Assembly: GCF_000423185.1 (NCBI RefSeq)
Contig: NZ_AUHM01000002.1
Coordinates: 62,001 to 126,000, forward strand
Direction of reading: 5' to 3'
DNA from: Inquilinus limosus DSM 16000
GTDB taxonomy: Bacteria; Pseudomonadota; Alphaproteobacteria; DSM-16000; Inquilinaceae
DNA: 64,000 nucleotides
The position numbers and the translations under genes are program-made. The notes under the pieces were generated by a model, which saw only the letters and a list, made by a program, of their open reading frames with translations, ran no database searches and had not been told where the DNA came from. Of this stretch, positions 45,246 through 53,921 are shown in pieces (position 1 is the stretch's first letter; each line of letters opens with the position of its first letter).

Positions 45246-45861
45246 CCAGCCGCGCCAGCCAGTCCGCCGCGAAGATCCGGTCCGCCTCGGTCTCGCCGTG
45301 CCCGGCCGGCAAGAGGCAGGCGGTGACGGCGGCGCCGGCCTCGGACAGCTGCCGCGCCAGGACCGGCGCATCCTCCCGGTCGCGGCGCTTGTCGCGCTCG
45401 CCCGCCAGGATCAGCACCGGCAGCCCGTCGAGGCGCGGGAACGCGCGCTCCGGCCAGGGCGGCTTCGGTCGCATCAGGATGGCTCCGGCGGCGAGGCCCG
45501 GCCGCAGCGTCAGCAGCGCCGCCGCCATGATCGCGCCGTTGGAGAAGCCGGCCAGGACCGGCGGCCGCCCCAGCCCGTGGCGCATCACCAGCTCCGCGAT
45601 GAAGCCGCAGAGCTGGTCCGCCCGCAGCGCCAGATCCTCGGTGTCGAGCGTGCGGTCCGGGTGGCGGCGGAAGAAGGCCCAGCCCTCGCCGACCGACACC
45701 TGGCCGCGCGGCGCGATCCAGGTCGCGTCGGGGGCGACCGCAGCGGCGAAGCCGGTCATCACCCGCTCGTCCAGGCCGCTGCCGTGCAGCAGCAGGAGCG
45801 GCGGCGTCTCCGCGGCGCCGCGGCGGAACAGGTGCTGGAACGGCGTCGCACCGGTCGTCAT
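45223..45861 (-). CDS. Alpha/beta hydrolase (phospholipase/carboxylesterase-like)
   Basis: The 212-residue cytoplasmic protein shows LLLLHGSGLDERV (oxyanion loop), nucleophile elbow VLAGFSNGAIMAAAL, acid Asp in LAGERDKRRD and catalytic His in LLPAGHGETEAD, the triad of the YpfH/carboxylesterase group. Substrate unknown. GGAGGAGCG directly precedes the ATG. Its end overlaps the end of corA by 23 bases in convergent orientation. Confidence 0.9.
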   Translation of the reverse strand: MTTGATPFQHLFRRGAAETPPLLLLHGSGLDERVMTGFAAAVAPDATWIAPRGQVSVGEGWAFFRRHPDRTLDTEDLALRADQLCGFIAELVMRHGLGRPPVLAGFSNGAIMAAALLTLRPGLAAGAILMRPKPPWPERAFPRLDGLPVLILAGERDKRRDREDAPVLARQLSEAGAAVTACLLPAGHGETEADRIFAADWLARLATASPSA

Positions 45862-45954
45862 CGCTCCTCCCCTGCCGGCAGTGTGCCATGCCGGAGGCCG
45901 GCGCGCGACCGATCCCGGCTTGCCACCGAGCCGGGACTGCGGTTCAACACGCCC

Positions 45955-46683
45955 ATGACCGATCCCTTCGACACGGACGACATCGAGCCCGCGGCATCGG
46001 ACGCCGAGTGCCCGCGCTGTCTGAAGCCGGCGGCACTGTGCGTCTGCGACGCGGTGGAGCCGATCGAGAACCGGATCGGCCTCCTGATCCTGCAGCATCC
46101 GCAGGAGCAGGCGAAGGAGCTGGGCACGGCCCGGCTGACCGCCCTGCACCTGACCGACGCCGTCTTCAAGATTGGTCTGTCCTGGCCCAGCCTGGCCGCG
46201 GCGCTGGGCCGGCCGGCCGACCCGAAGCGCTGGGCGGTGCTGTATCTCGGCTCGATGCGGCCGCAGGACTTCCCGCCGGGGCGCGAGCTGGTGGTGCTGG
46301 ACCGGAAGGGCGTCCCCCTGCCCGAGCAGGAGGCGGCGCTGGCCGAGATCGAGGGCGTGGTGGTGCTGGACGGCACCTGGAGCCAGGCCAAGACGCTGTG
46401 GTGGCGCAACCCCTGGATGCTCAAGGGACGGCGCATCGCGCTGAAGCCGCAGCGCCCGTCTCTCTACGGCAAGCTGCGGCGCGAGCCCCGGCGTGAGGCG
46501 CTGTCGACGCTGGAATCCGCGGCCTTCCTCTTGAGCCGGCTGGAGGGGCGGCCGGAGATCGAGACCGCCCTTCTCGCCAGCTTCGCCCGGATGCTCGACC
46601 GCTACCGCGCCACCCAGCCGGCGCGGCCCCGGCCGGATCGTCGCCGACCGCAGCAGCGCCGCGGCCGGCCCCGGTCCGGCTAG
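45955..46683 (+). CDS. DTW-domain protein, tRNA-uridine aminocarboxypropyltransferase family
   Basis: The 242-residue protein has the zinc-binding N-terminus CPRCLKPAALCVCD and the DTW-family signature DGTWSQAKTLWWRNPWML, with LLILQHPQEQAKELGTARL upstream. Characterised members (E. coli TapT) add the 3-amino-3-carboxypropyl group of SAM to uridine in tRNA, giving acp3U. The C-terminal 25 residues are Arg/Pro-rich (RPRPDRRRPQQRRGRPRSG), suited to RNA binding. The family call is firm; the exact tRNA position is inferred. Its stop overlaps the end of the convergent MFS gene by four bases. Confidence 0.9.
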   Translation: MTDPFDTDDIEPAASDAECPRCLKPAALCVCDAVEPIENRIGLLILQHPQEQAKELGTARLTALHLTDAVFKIGLSWPSLAAALGRPADPKRWAVLYLGSMRPQDFPPGRELVVLDRKGVPLPEQEAALAEIEGVVVLDGTWSQAKTLWWRNPWMLKGRRIALKPQRPSLYGKLRREPRREALSTLESAAFLLSRLEGRPEIETALLASFARMLDRYRATQPARPRPDRRRPQQRRGRPRSG

Positions 46684-48095
46684 GCCCGCCGCTCCGCCCG
46701 CAGCAGGGCGAGCGCCGGCAGCAGCGGCGCCGCCGCGACCAGCGCCAGCACCGCATGGGTGGCGCCGAAGGCGGTCAGCGCGCCGACGGCATCGGCCGGG
46801 CCGGCCGGCAGGAACAGGCCGAACAGCGCCACCGCCAGCGCCGTTCCGATCGAGGCGCCGGTGCGGTCGAGGATGTTGAGCAGCGGCACCCCGTCCGGCA
46901 CCCGCTCGCGCGGCAGCGAGGCCAGGGCCACGGTCATCGCCGGCATCGCCGCCAGCACCATGCCGAAGCCGCGGACCGCCAGCACGAGCGACAGCCAGAC
47001 ATAGCCGGTGTCCGCCGCGAGGAAGGCCAGCGGCACGGTGCCGAGCATGGTCAGGGCGATGCCCGCCACCACCAGCCGGCCGCCGCCGAACCGGTCGGCC
47101 AGCCTGCCGCTCAACGGCATGGCCAGAGCGATGCCGAGATCCTGCGGCAGGATCAGGAGCCCGGTCATGAACACCGTCTCGTGCCGCACCAGGAGGTAGT
47201 AGAGCGGCAGCACGATCTGCGCCCCGTACACGGTGAAGCCGGCGCAGAACAGGATTGCTCCGGCCGGGCCGAACACCCGCTGGCCCAGCAGGCGGATGCG
47301 GATCAGCGGCGCCTCGGCGCGCCGCGCCCGCAGGGCGAAGCCGGCGACGAGCGCGACGCCCAGCAGCAGCGCCCCGCCCGCGGCCGGGCCGAAGCCGCCG
47401 GACTGGGCGATGGCGGAGACGCCCCAGGTCATCAGCGGCAGCCCCAGGGACAGCAGCACCAGGCCCGGGATGTCCAGCCGGCCGGCGGCGCCCGCATCGA
47501 CCCGCGGCAGCCAGCGCCAGCCGGCCAGGAGGGCGGCGAGGCCGAGCGGCACGTTGATCCAGAACAGCCAGGGCCAGCCGCGCCAGGCCAGCAGCGCGCT
47601 GCCGACGGTCGACCCGATCGCCGGGGCCAGGACCACGACGACGCCCATCGTGGCCATCAGCCGGCCCATCCGTCCCGGTCCCGCGGCCATGCCGAGCAGC
47701 ATCTGCCCGACCGGCACCAGGAGGCCGCCGCAGAGGCCGAGCAGCACCCGCGCCGCGATCAGCTGCCCGGCCGTGGCTGCCAGGGCGCAGGCGGTCGAGG
47801 CCAGGGTGAACAGGGTGAGGCTGGCGAGCCACAGCCGGGTCGGACCGACCCGCCGCGCCGCCCAGGCGCTGACCGGGATCGAGGCGGCCAGGGCCAGCAG
47901 ATAGCCGGTCGCCACCCATTGCATGGTGTCGAGCGGCACGCCGAAGCCCTCGCCCATCGGCACCAGGCCGATGTTCACGATCGAGGTGGTGAGGCGCGAC
48001 AGGAAGCCGCCGACCACCAGGATCGCCGCCTGGCGCCACAGCGCGGCCGGGATCCGTTCCAGCGGTGCGGCCGTGGCCGGGGCGATGGAGGCCAT
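46680..48095 (-). CDS. MFS exporter under TetR-type control
   Basis: The 471-residue protein is a DHA2-like major facilitator with about 14 helices: helix 1 SRLTTSIVNIGLVPMGEGFG, VATGYLLALAASIPVSAWAARRVG, motif C-like VVLAPAIGSTVGSAL, and a later GRLADRFGGGR repeat of motif A. It lacks the usual D-x-TIVNVALP helix-1 form and is not a TetA-type tetracycline pump (those have 12 helices). A tetO-like palindrome lies eight bases upstream of its ATG, and a TetR gene is divergent, so it is probably an inducible exporter of an amphiphilic toxicant; the substrate is unknown. Confidence 0.9.
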   Translation of the reverse strand: MASIAPATAAPLERIPAALWRQAAILVVGGFLSRLTTSIVNIGLVPMGEGFGVPLDTMQWVATGYLLALAASIPVSAWAARRVGPTRLWLASLTLFTLASTACALAATAGQLIAARVLLGLCGGLLVPVGQMLLGMAAGPGRMGRLMATMGVVVVLAPAIGSTVGSALLAWRGWPWLFWINVPLGLAALLAGWRWLPRVDAGAAGRLDIPGLVLLSLGLPLMTWGVSAIAQSGGFGPAAGGALLLGVALVAGFALRARRAEAPLIRIRLLGQRVFGPAGAILFCAGFTVYGAQIVLPLYYLLVRHETVFMTGLLILPQDLGIALAMPLSGRLADRFGGGRLVVAGIALTMLGTVPLAFLAADTGYVWLSLVLAVRGFGMVLAAMPAMTVALASLPRERVPDGVPLLNILDRTGASIGTALAVALFGLFLPAGPADAVGALTAFGATHAVLALVAAAPLLPALALLRAERRA

Positions 48096-48102
48096 GGCGA
48101 GT

Positions 48103-48134
48103 CCTTATCGGTGATAAATTTATCACTGATAAGG
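48103..48134. promoter_or_regulatory. tetO-like operator, 32-bp near-perfect palindrome
   Basis: Arms CCTTATCGGTGATAAA and TTTATCACTGATAAGG match except for one pair. The inner TATCANTGATA core strongly resembles the operators of tetracycline-class TetR repressors. It lies immediately before the MFS start codon (48095) and about 190 bases from the tetR start (48325), where binding would block the MFS gene directly. Confidence 0.8.
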
Positions 48135-48209
48135 AACTGATCGCGGCTAGCCTGTCAAGGACCGGCCGACGTGCCGACGCGACGAGAATAGGAATCGAGA
48201 TGCCCCCAC

Positions 48210-48293
48210 CGTCATTGCGAGCGCAGCGAAGCAATCCAGGGCCGCTCGCTCCGGCCCCTGGATTGCTTCGTCGCTCCGCTCCTCGCAGTGACG
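48210..48293. repeat. Mosaic palindromic repeat, family A, inverted copy 3
   Basis: An 84-bp copy of the element at 1733 and 3878 in the opposite orientation: left arm GTCATTGCGAGCGCAGCGAAG, inner arms GCAATCCAGGG and CCCCTGGATTGC, and right arm ending CTCGCAGTGACGC. It lies between the operator and the tetR gene, inside the regulatory region of the divergent pair, which suggests it is tolerated rather than essential. Confidence 0.88.
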
Positions 48294-48324
48294 CGGGGAG
48301 AGCGGGCTGGCCGGGGAACAGACG

Positions 48325-48945
48325 ATGAAGCTGCAGCGGGACGCGGTGATCCGGACGGCGCTGGACCTGCTGGACGAGGTCGGCATCGACGGCTTGAGCA
48401 CCCGCCGCCTGGCCGAACGGCTGGGCGTGCAGTCCCCGGCCCTCTACTGGCACTTCAAGAACAAGCGCGCCCTCTTGGACGCCATGGCCGCGGCGATGAT
48501 GGAAGAGGCCGGGATGCGCCGGACGGTCGAGCCCGGCGCCGACTGGCGGGAGTGGGTGGCGGAGGATGCGCGCCGGTTCCGCCGGGCGCTGCTGTCGCGG
48601 CGCGACGGCGCCCGGCTGCACGCCGGCACCCGGCCGGAGCCGGCGGAGTACGCCGCGGTCGAATCCGAGACCGCCGCCCTGTGCGCGCTGGGCCTCAGCC
48701 CGGCCGAGGCGCTGCGCGCCCAGATCGCGATCGGCCGCTATGTGGTGGGCTGGGTGCTGGAGGAGCAGGCCGATGCCGCCGACGCCGGCGAACGCGAGGA
48801 CGAGCGGATGACCGCCACGGAGCTGGCCGGCTATCCGCTGCTCGCCGAAGGCATGGCGGCGGTGCGCGACGCCGACCCGGATGCGGAGTTCGACCACGGC
48901 CTCGGCCTGCTGCTCGACGGCATCGCCGCGAAGCTGGCACGGTAG
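48325..48945 (+). CDS. TetR-family repressor, tetracycline-repressor class
   Basis: The 206-residue protein has the N-terminus MKLQRDAVIRTALDLLDEVG and DGLSTRRLAERLGVQSPALYWHFKNKRALLDAMA, the form of the helix-turn-helix in true TetR proteins (LGVQ-PALYWH), followed by a TetR_C-type ligand domain (residues about 70-200). By family knowledge it binds a palindrome such as the 48103 site and releases it on drug binding. The ligand pocket cannot be read, so induction by tetracycline is not claimed. Confidence 0.93.
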   Translation: MKLQRDAVIRTALDLLDEVGIDGLSTRRLAERLGVQSPALYWHFKNKRALLDAMAAAMMEEAGMRRTVEPGADWREWVAEDARRFRRALLSRRDGARLHAGTRPEPAEYAAVESETAALCALGLSPAEALRAQIAIGRYVVGWVLEEQADAADAGEREDERMTATELAGYPLLAEGMAAVRDADPDAEFDHGLGLLLDGIAAKLAR

Positions 48946-48984
48946 CACCCGGTGATCCGGGTGGTGGGTGGGAAGGATCGAGAG

Positions 48985-49692
48985 ATGCCGCAGGTTCTTG
49001 CGGAATGGGGATTGGCCGGCATCGGAGCCCTGCGGAGCGAGGCTGCGGTGCTGGTCATCGTCGACGTGCTGTCGTTTTCCACCGCCGTGGACGTGGCGGT
49101 GTCGAGGGGAGCGACGATTCATCCGTTCCCCCTCGGCGACAGGGCCGCGGCGGAGCAGGCGGCCGAGCAGGCCGGCGCAATCCTGGCGCAGCCGAGGCGA
49201 GCGGCCGCCGGCCAGTTCAGCCTCTCGCCGGCGAGCCTCCGGACCATTCCCCGGGGGACCAGGCTGATGCTGCCGTCCCCCAACGGCTCGCGGCTGTCCC
49301 TGGCCGGCGGCGGCACACCGGTCCTGGCGGGTTGCCTGAGGAACGCATCCGCCGTCGCCCGGGCGGCGCGCAGCCTCGCCGGCGGTGGTGCCGTCGGCGT
49401 GATCCCCGCCGGCGAGCGATGGCCGGACGGGAGCCTTCGGCCGGCGATCGAAGATCTGATCGGCGCCGGCGCCATCATCGATGCGCTGGCGCTGCCCTGT
49501 TCGCCCGAGGCCCGAGTGGCGCGGGACGCGTACCGATCGGCCGCCGACGATCTGCCGCGCCTGATCCGGACTTCGGTCTCCGGTCGAGAGCTGGAGGATG
49601 CAGGCTTCTCCGAGGATGTGGACATTGCTCTCGAGCAGGAAGCGAGCTCGTGCGCCCCTCTCCTGATCGGTGGCGCGTACCAGGCCAGCTGA
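48985..49692 (+). CDS. 2-phosphosulfolactate phosphatase-like protein (ComB family)
   Basis: The 235-residue product matches the ComB fold: VLVIVDVLSFSTAVDVAVSRGATIHPFP, LMLPSPNGSRLSLAGG, VLAGCLRNASAVARA and GVIPAGERWPDGSLRPAIEDLIGAGAII. Archaeal ComB dephosphorylates 2-phosphosulfolactate in coenzyme M synthesis; bacterial homologues are often of unknown role and no other coenzyme M gene is nearby. The ATG at 48985 has GGAAGGA seven bases upstream and is preferred to the GTG at 48952. It sits directly behind tetR. Confidence 0.85.
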   Translation: MPQVLAEWGLAGIGALRSEAAVLVIVDVLSFSTAVDVAVSRGATIHPFPLGDRAAAEQAAEQAGAILAQPRRAAAGQFSLSPASLRTIPRGTRLMLPSPNGSRLSLAGGGTPVLAGCLRNASAVARAARSLAGGGAVGVIPAGERWPDGSLRPAIEDLIGAGAIIDALALPCSPEARVARDAYRSAADDLPRLIRTSVSGRELEDAGFSEDVDIALEQEASSCAPLLIGGAYQAS

Positions 49693-49777
49693 CAGGAGCA
49701 GAGCTTCAAGGACGGCGGCCGCACGACCCCGCCTGACCATCGAGCCGGGAGGCGTCGAGGCGGCGGCAAGCGCCTTG

Positions 49778-50829
49778 TCACGGAATGATCCGGCGGCGGC
49801 GCAGGTCGCGGAAGATGGCGAGGAACATCGATTCGGTGTCGACCGTGTCGTGGAAGCCGAAGAGGCGCGATTTCGTCGTGTCGCCGAACATGTCGTAGTC
49901 GAAGCCGAAGACGAAGTCGGCGAAGCGCCAGGACGAGACGTCGCGATACGGGGTCGGCGCCAGGCCGTGCTTTTCGATCATCGAGCGCCACAGCGGCTCC
50001 TTGTCCGCCATCACCGTCTCGAGCGGCATCGGCAGCGGCGGCGCCACCTCGAGATCGAAGAAGCGGGCCAGGCGCGGCCACAGTTCGGTCCAGCGGAACA
50101 GGTCGCCATTGGCGATGTTGAAGGCCTGTCCGGCGGCGCGCGGGTCGGTCGCGGCCCAGACCGTGGCCCGGGCCAGCAGGCCGGAATCGGTCATCTGCAG
50201 CAGCTTGCCGTAGGCGCCCGGCTTGCCCGGGAAACGCAGGGGCAGGCCGAGCTCCTTCGCCATCGAGGCATAGACGGCGATGGCGACAGCGAGGTTCATC
50301 GGGTTGCCGAGCGCCGCGCCGCCGACCACCGCCGGGCGGATCGCCGACCAGCCCCAGCCCCGCTCCGCGGCCCGGGCCTGCAGCCAGGCCAGCTGGTCGA
50401 TCATGAACTCCGGCGGCATCGGGCCGGGATCGTCCTCCCGCGCCGGGGTCTTGAACGGGCCGAGATGGCCGCCATAGACCTTGTAGCCCTGCATCAGGCT
50501 GACATGGCGCAGCCCCGGAGCCGCCGCGTCGGCCGCCTCCACCGCGTTCACCAGCATGGCGAGGTTCGGCGCCACCAGCTCGGCCCAGCTCGGCCGGTCC
50601 TGGAAGGCGGCGTAGAAGATGTGGGTGACCTCGCTCAAGGTCCCGAGCTTGTCCCGCGCATCGGCGGGGTCGAGCAGGTCGACCGCCACGTGCCGGACCC
50701 GGCCTCCGGCTCGCCGCCCCGCCGCGACAGGCCGATAACGTTCCAGTCCTCCAACGTTGCCAAATGCTGCACCAGGTTGCGGCCGATCACGCCCTGTGCG
50801 CCGACCACCAGCGCCACCTTCCGGTCCAT
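49778..50829 (-). pseudogene. NAD-dependent epimerase/reductase (PRISE-like) disrupted by a frameshift
   Basis: The gene starts MDRKVALVVGAQGVIGRNLVQHL (Rossmann Gly motif) at 50829 and reads to about VIGLSRRGGEPE; then the sensible sequence jumps to a different frame (RVRHVAVDLLDPADARDKLG, VTHIFYAAFQDRPSW, QGYKVYGGHLGPFKTPARED), ending FRDLRRRRIIP at 49778. The shift lies near 50700-50706; one missing G in the GAG-GCC stretch of the coding strand would restore a single frame of 350 residues. The body is a short-chain dehydrogenase of the progesterone 5-beta-reductase-like type with Tyr-Lys-type YKVYG. GGAGAGAGCG precedes the start. Either a recent pseudogene or a sequencing error. Divergent from a LysR gene. 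Confidence 0.85.
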
Positions 50830-50935
50830 CGCTCTCTCCGTGCCGATGTCTCGGCCCAGAGATCATCCATTCCAGACACTTTGAGTAGCTGGACTCCTCT
50901 ACTATCATCCATAAACGAAGCTTTGAGATGATCGC

Positions 50936-51841
50936 ATGGACCGGTTCACCGCCATGGCCACCTTCGTCCGGGTGGCGGAGCTGGGCAGCCTGTCGGCGGC
51001 GGCGCGGGACCTGGGCCTGACCCAGCCGGCGGTCAGCCAGCAGGTGGCGGCGCTGGAGCAGCGCCTCGGCGTCCGCCTGCTGAACCGCAGCACCCGCCGC
51101 CTGGCCCTGACCGAGGCGGGCGAGCGCTACCACGCCCAGACCCGGCGCATCCTGGAGGCGGTGGCGGAGGCCGAGGACAGCCTCACCGAGACGCCCGACG
51201 CGCTGACCGGCAGCCTGCGGGTGCATGCGCCTGCCGGGCTGGGCCAGGCGCATCTGGCGCCGATCCTGATCGGTTTCCAGCAGCGCCATCCCGGCCTGAC
51301 GGTCGAGCTGATCGCCGACGACCGCTACGCCGACCTGATCGGCGAGGGCGTCGACGTGGCCATCCGCCTCGGCGCCCTCATCGCCCCCGGCCTGGTGGCG
51401 CGGCGCCTGGCGACGCTGCGCCGGATCCTGGTGGCCGCGCCGGACTACGTCGCCGCCCATGGCAGCCCGGAGACGCCGGAGGAGCTGGCGCGCCATCCCC
51501 ATGTCCGCTTCAGCTGGGTGGCGGCCGGCGAGGCGGTGCCGCTGATCGGGCCGCAGGGAGCGCTGGAGGTGCGGGTGCGGTCGCGCTTCCTGGCCAACAA
51601 CGCCTTCGTGCTGATCGAGGCGATCCGCGCCGGGATCGGCGTCGGCGGAGCCCAGCTGCCGCTGGTGCAGGCGCTGCTGGACCGCGGCGAGCTGGTGCGG
51701 GTGATGCGCGGTTACGCCTATGCCCCGCTGGAGATGCACGCGGTCTATCCTTCCGGCCGCTTCGTGCCGCGCCGGGTCCGCGCCTTCGTCGACCACCTGG
51801 TGGCCGAGCTGCCGCGGATTCCGGGGCTGGACCGGGACTAA
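50936..51841 (+). CDS. LysR-family transcriptional regulator
   Basis: The 301-residue protein has the LysR helix-turn-helix (MDRFTAMATFVRVAELGSLSAAARDLGLTQPAVSQQVAALEQRLG split over residues 1-45) and effector domain from LTGSLRVHAPAGLG. It belongs to the CrgA/DmlR-like group by its FVRVAE and ALEMHAVYPSGRFVPRRVRAFVDHL ends. It is divergent from the frameshifted reductase; the 106-base gap has the inverted repeat AGTAG/CTACT (50884-50903), a possible binding site. If the reductase is its only target, the regulator may be under relaxed selection. Confidence 0.93.
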   Translation: MDRFTAMATFVRVAELGSLSAAARDLGLTQPAVSQQVAALEQRLGVRLLNRSTRRLALTEAGERYHAQTRRILEAVAEAEDSLTETPDALTGSLRVHAPAGLGQAHLAPILIGFQQRHPGLTVELIADDRYADLIGEGVDVAIRLGALIAPGLVARRLATLRRILVAAPDYVAAHGSPETPEELARHPHVRFSWVAAGEAVPLIGPQGALEVRVRSRFLANNAFVLIEAIRAGIGVGGAQLPLVQALLDRGELVRVMRGYAYAPLEMHAVYPSGRFVPRRVRAFVDHLVAELPRIPGLDRD

Positions 51842-51922
51842 GCCATCGGACGTAACCGCGCCGATCAGACCTTGCCGCCCGGGCGCCGGCTTGAAATGAT
51901 CCGTAAACCCCGGTGCGAGGCC

Positions 51923-52843
51923 ATGGACGTCTCCGACAAATCGGCAACCGATGCAGCCGGAGGTGAAGCTCCGCAGGCACGGCCCGCTTCGCCGCTACGC
52001 CGGGCGGTGGTGCTGGCCGTGTTGCTGGCCGGATGCGCGATTGCCTATGTCCTCATGCTGGCCCGGTTCGACGTGTCGAGCGCGCCGGCCGAAACCGAGT
52101 TCGGCGTCCCGGCCGGCGATGCGCGGGTCAGGCTCTATGTGCAGCCGATTCAGGTCGATCCGGTCAACGATTCCCTGCAGATGCGGATCAGCGTGACGCC
52201 TGATCCCGCTCTGGCCGGTGCGGCGGCGGCGACCGCGGATCACGATTTCCTGATCAAGATCAGGCGCGGCAAGCAGATCGAGCACGTGCAGATCGGGGCC
52301 GGCCAGCCCCTCCCCGAGGTCACCTTCGAATTCGATCTCGAGGACGGAAGCGTGCGCGACTATCCGCTGGACCGGTATGTCTCGGCCATGACGCTGGCGG
52401 CGAGCGAACGAGGCCGGGACGACATCGAGACGCCGCTGCCGATCCGGGTCACGGTCTGGGAAGGCCTCCTCGGCTACACCGTGAAGGCGCAGCCGGTGGC
52501 GGCCCAGAACGCCGATGAGCTGCAGCTTCAATTCGCGGTCCGCCGCACGGGGGCCGTTGCGTTCTTCGGCATCGCGATCTACGGCGCCATTGTCGTGATG
52601 GCGCTCTGCGCCCTGGTCATCGGCAGCCTCGTGTTCGTCGGCGTCCGGCGGATCGAGGTCACGCTCGCCGGCGCGCTCGGCGCCGTGATCTTCGCGCTGC
52701 CCGCGCTGCGCAGCGCGCTGCCGGGCGAGCCGCCGCTCGGGGTCCGCGCCGACATCGTCATCTTCTTCTGGGCCGAGCTCGGCGCCGTCATCGCGCTGTG
52801 CCTGTTCATCGCGGCCTGGGCGCGCCGCGGCCCCCGCCCCTGA
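51923..52843 (+). CDS. DUF4436-family membrane protein
   Basis: The 306-residue protein has one N-terminal membrane helix (AVVLAVLLAGCAIAYVLML), a soluble periplasmic-type beta domain (residues about 55-205, RVRLYVQPIQVDPVNDSLQMR, FEFDLEDGSVRDYPLDRY), and three C-terminal helices (about 210-300), the plan of the DUF4436 family, whose function is unknown. Start choice is uncertain: ATGs at 51896 and 51923 and a TTG at 51872 are all in frame and no clear ribosome binding site separates them. Confidence 0.8.
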   Translation: MDVSDKSATDAAGGEAPQARPASPLRRAVVLAVLLAGCAIAYVLMLARFDVSSAPAETEFGVPAGDARVRLYVQPIQVDPVNDSLQMRISVTPDPALAGAAAATADHDFLIKIRRGKQIEHVQIGAGQPLPEVTFEFDLEDGSVRDYPLDRYVSAMTLAASERGRDDIETPLPIRVTVWEGLLGYTVKAQPVAAQNADELQLQFAVRRTGAVAFFGIAIYGAIVVMALCALVIGSLVFVGVRRIEVTLAGALGAVIFALPALRSALPGEPPLGVRADIVIFFWAELGAVIALCLFIAAWARRGPRP

Positions 52844-52868
52844 AGCGGCCACGCCCCCGGCAGGCTCG

Positions 52869-53216
52869 TCACATCGAGCGGCCGTCGAACTCGTGCACCG
52901 GCACTGACGCGAGGTCGATGTCGTCGAGGCAGCGGATGTTGATGTAGGCCGATCGCTCCGCCCCCTCCTCGACATCCTCGGCGAAGGGGTGGATGCCGCA
53001 GCTCCGGCAGAAGCGGTGCCGGATGGCGTGGCGGTTGAACTCGTAGGCGGCGAGGTCCTGCGGCGCCGCGCGTAGCCGCAGGCTGCCATGCGGCACGGCC
53101 CAGAGCAGCGCGCCCTTGCGCGAGCAGATCGAGCAGTTGCAGGACACGGCGCCGGTCAGCTCGCCCTCCACCTCGAAGGCGACCCGGCCGCAATGGCAGC
53201 TTCCCTTGTAGAGCAT
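52869..53216 (-). CDS. GFA/CENP-V family zinc protein
   Basis: The 115-residue protein has the glutathione-dependent formaldehyde-activating fold: zinc ligands in GSCHCGRVAFEVEG, SCNCSICSRKGALLW and RFCRSCGIHPF. Most members have no proven enzymatic role. GGGGGAGGGAACC precedes the ATG at 53216; homology begins at MLYKGSCHCG, so the longer upstream frame is rejected. It is divergent from ogt by 154 bases. Confidence 0.93.
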   Translation of the reverse strand: MLYKGSCHCGRVAFEVEGELTGAVSCNCSICSRKGALLWAVPHGSLRLRAAPQDLAAYEFNRHAIRHRFCRSCGIHPFAEDVEEGAERSAYINIRCLDDIDLASVPVHEFDGRSM

Positions 53217-53370
53217 GGTTCCCTCCCCCTGGGTTATGGTCCGAAGTGAACTGGATCGGCCGCGCAGCGCGGCAATCCCTTCCGACGCTGCGGCATCCGG
53301 GTCCGATTTCCGCGATTTGACCGCAAGGATCGGGCGGCCGGGCCGGACGGCGGGTGGTAGGATCCGACCC

Positions 53371-53916
53371 ATGAGCGAGCATCTCTACACCCTGTTCGAG
53401 ACCGCGCTCGGGACCTGCGGCATCGCCTGGGGCCTGCGCGGCATCACCGGCGTCCAGCTGCCCGGGTCCAGCGCCGCGACGACGCGCACCCGGCTGCTGC
53501 GGCGCTGCCCCGGCGCCGAAGAGGGCGAACCGACGCCCGAGATCCGGCAGGTCATCGACCGCATCACCGCGCTGCTGCGCGGCGAGCCGGCCGAACTGTC
53601 CGCCGTGCCGCTGGACCTCGACCGCGTGCCGGAGTTCGAGCGCCGGGTCTATGCCATCGCCCGCGGCATCCCGCCGGGGTCGACCATGACCTATGGCGAG
53701 ATCGCCAAGCGGCTGGGCGACCCGCTGCTGGCCCGCGACGTCGGCCAGGCGATGGGGCACAACCCGTTCCCGATCGTCGTGCCCTGCCACCGCGTGCTGG
53801 CGGCCGGCGGCAAGCCCGGCGGCTTCTCCGCCCCCGGCGGGGTCGACACCAAGATGCGGATGCTGCGGATCGAAGGCGCCGCGGCCGCCGCCCAGGCCTC
53901 GCTGTTCGACCTCTGA
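53371..53916 (+). CDS. ogt: Methylated-DNA--protein-cysteine methyltransferase
   Basis: The 181-residue suicide repair protein takes methyl groups from O6-methylguanine. The acceptor is C139 in PIVVPCHRVLAAGGKPGGFSAPGG; FERRVYAIARGIPPGSTMTYGEIAKRLGDP and RDVGQAMGHNPF form the DNA-binding helices. The N-terminal 80 residues are a typical Ogt-type domain. It lies near other DNA damage genes only in the sense that tag is 48 kb away. Strong call. Confidence 0.95.
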   Translation: MSEHLYTLFETALGTCGIAWGLRGITGVQLPGSSAATTRTRLLRRCPGAEEGEPTPEIRQVIDRITALLRGEPAELSAVPLDLDRVPEFERRVYAIARGIPPGSTMTYGEIAKRLGDPLLARDVGQAMGHNPFPIVVPCHRVLAAGGKPGGFSAPGGVDTKMRMLRIEGAAAAAQASLFDL

Positions 53917-53921
53917 TCCGG

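Noticed and set aside
48325-48945. Tetracycline resistance determinant
   Set aside because: The repressor and operator are tet-like but the pump is not a 12-helix TetA, so a resistance function is not supported.
45223-49740. A 1505-codon open frame on the minus strand
   Set aside because: Only its last 212 codons (from 45861) look like a real protein. The rest is antisense to tetR, the MFS frame and the ComB-like gene and is open only because of high GC.
50635-50829. A separate 64-residue protein
   Set aside because: It is the N-terminal Rossmann segment of the frameshifted reductase; its last 20 residues are out-of-frame readings.
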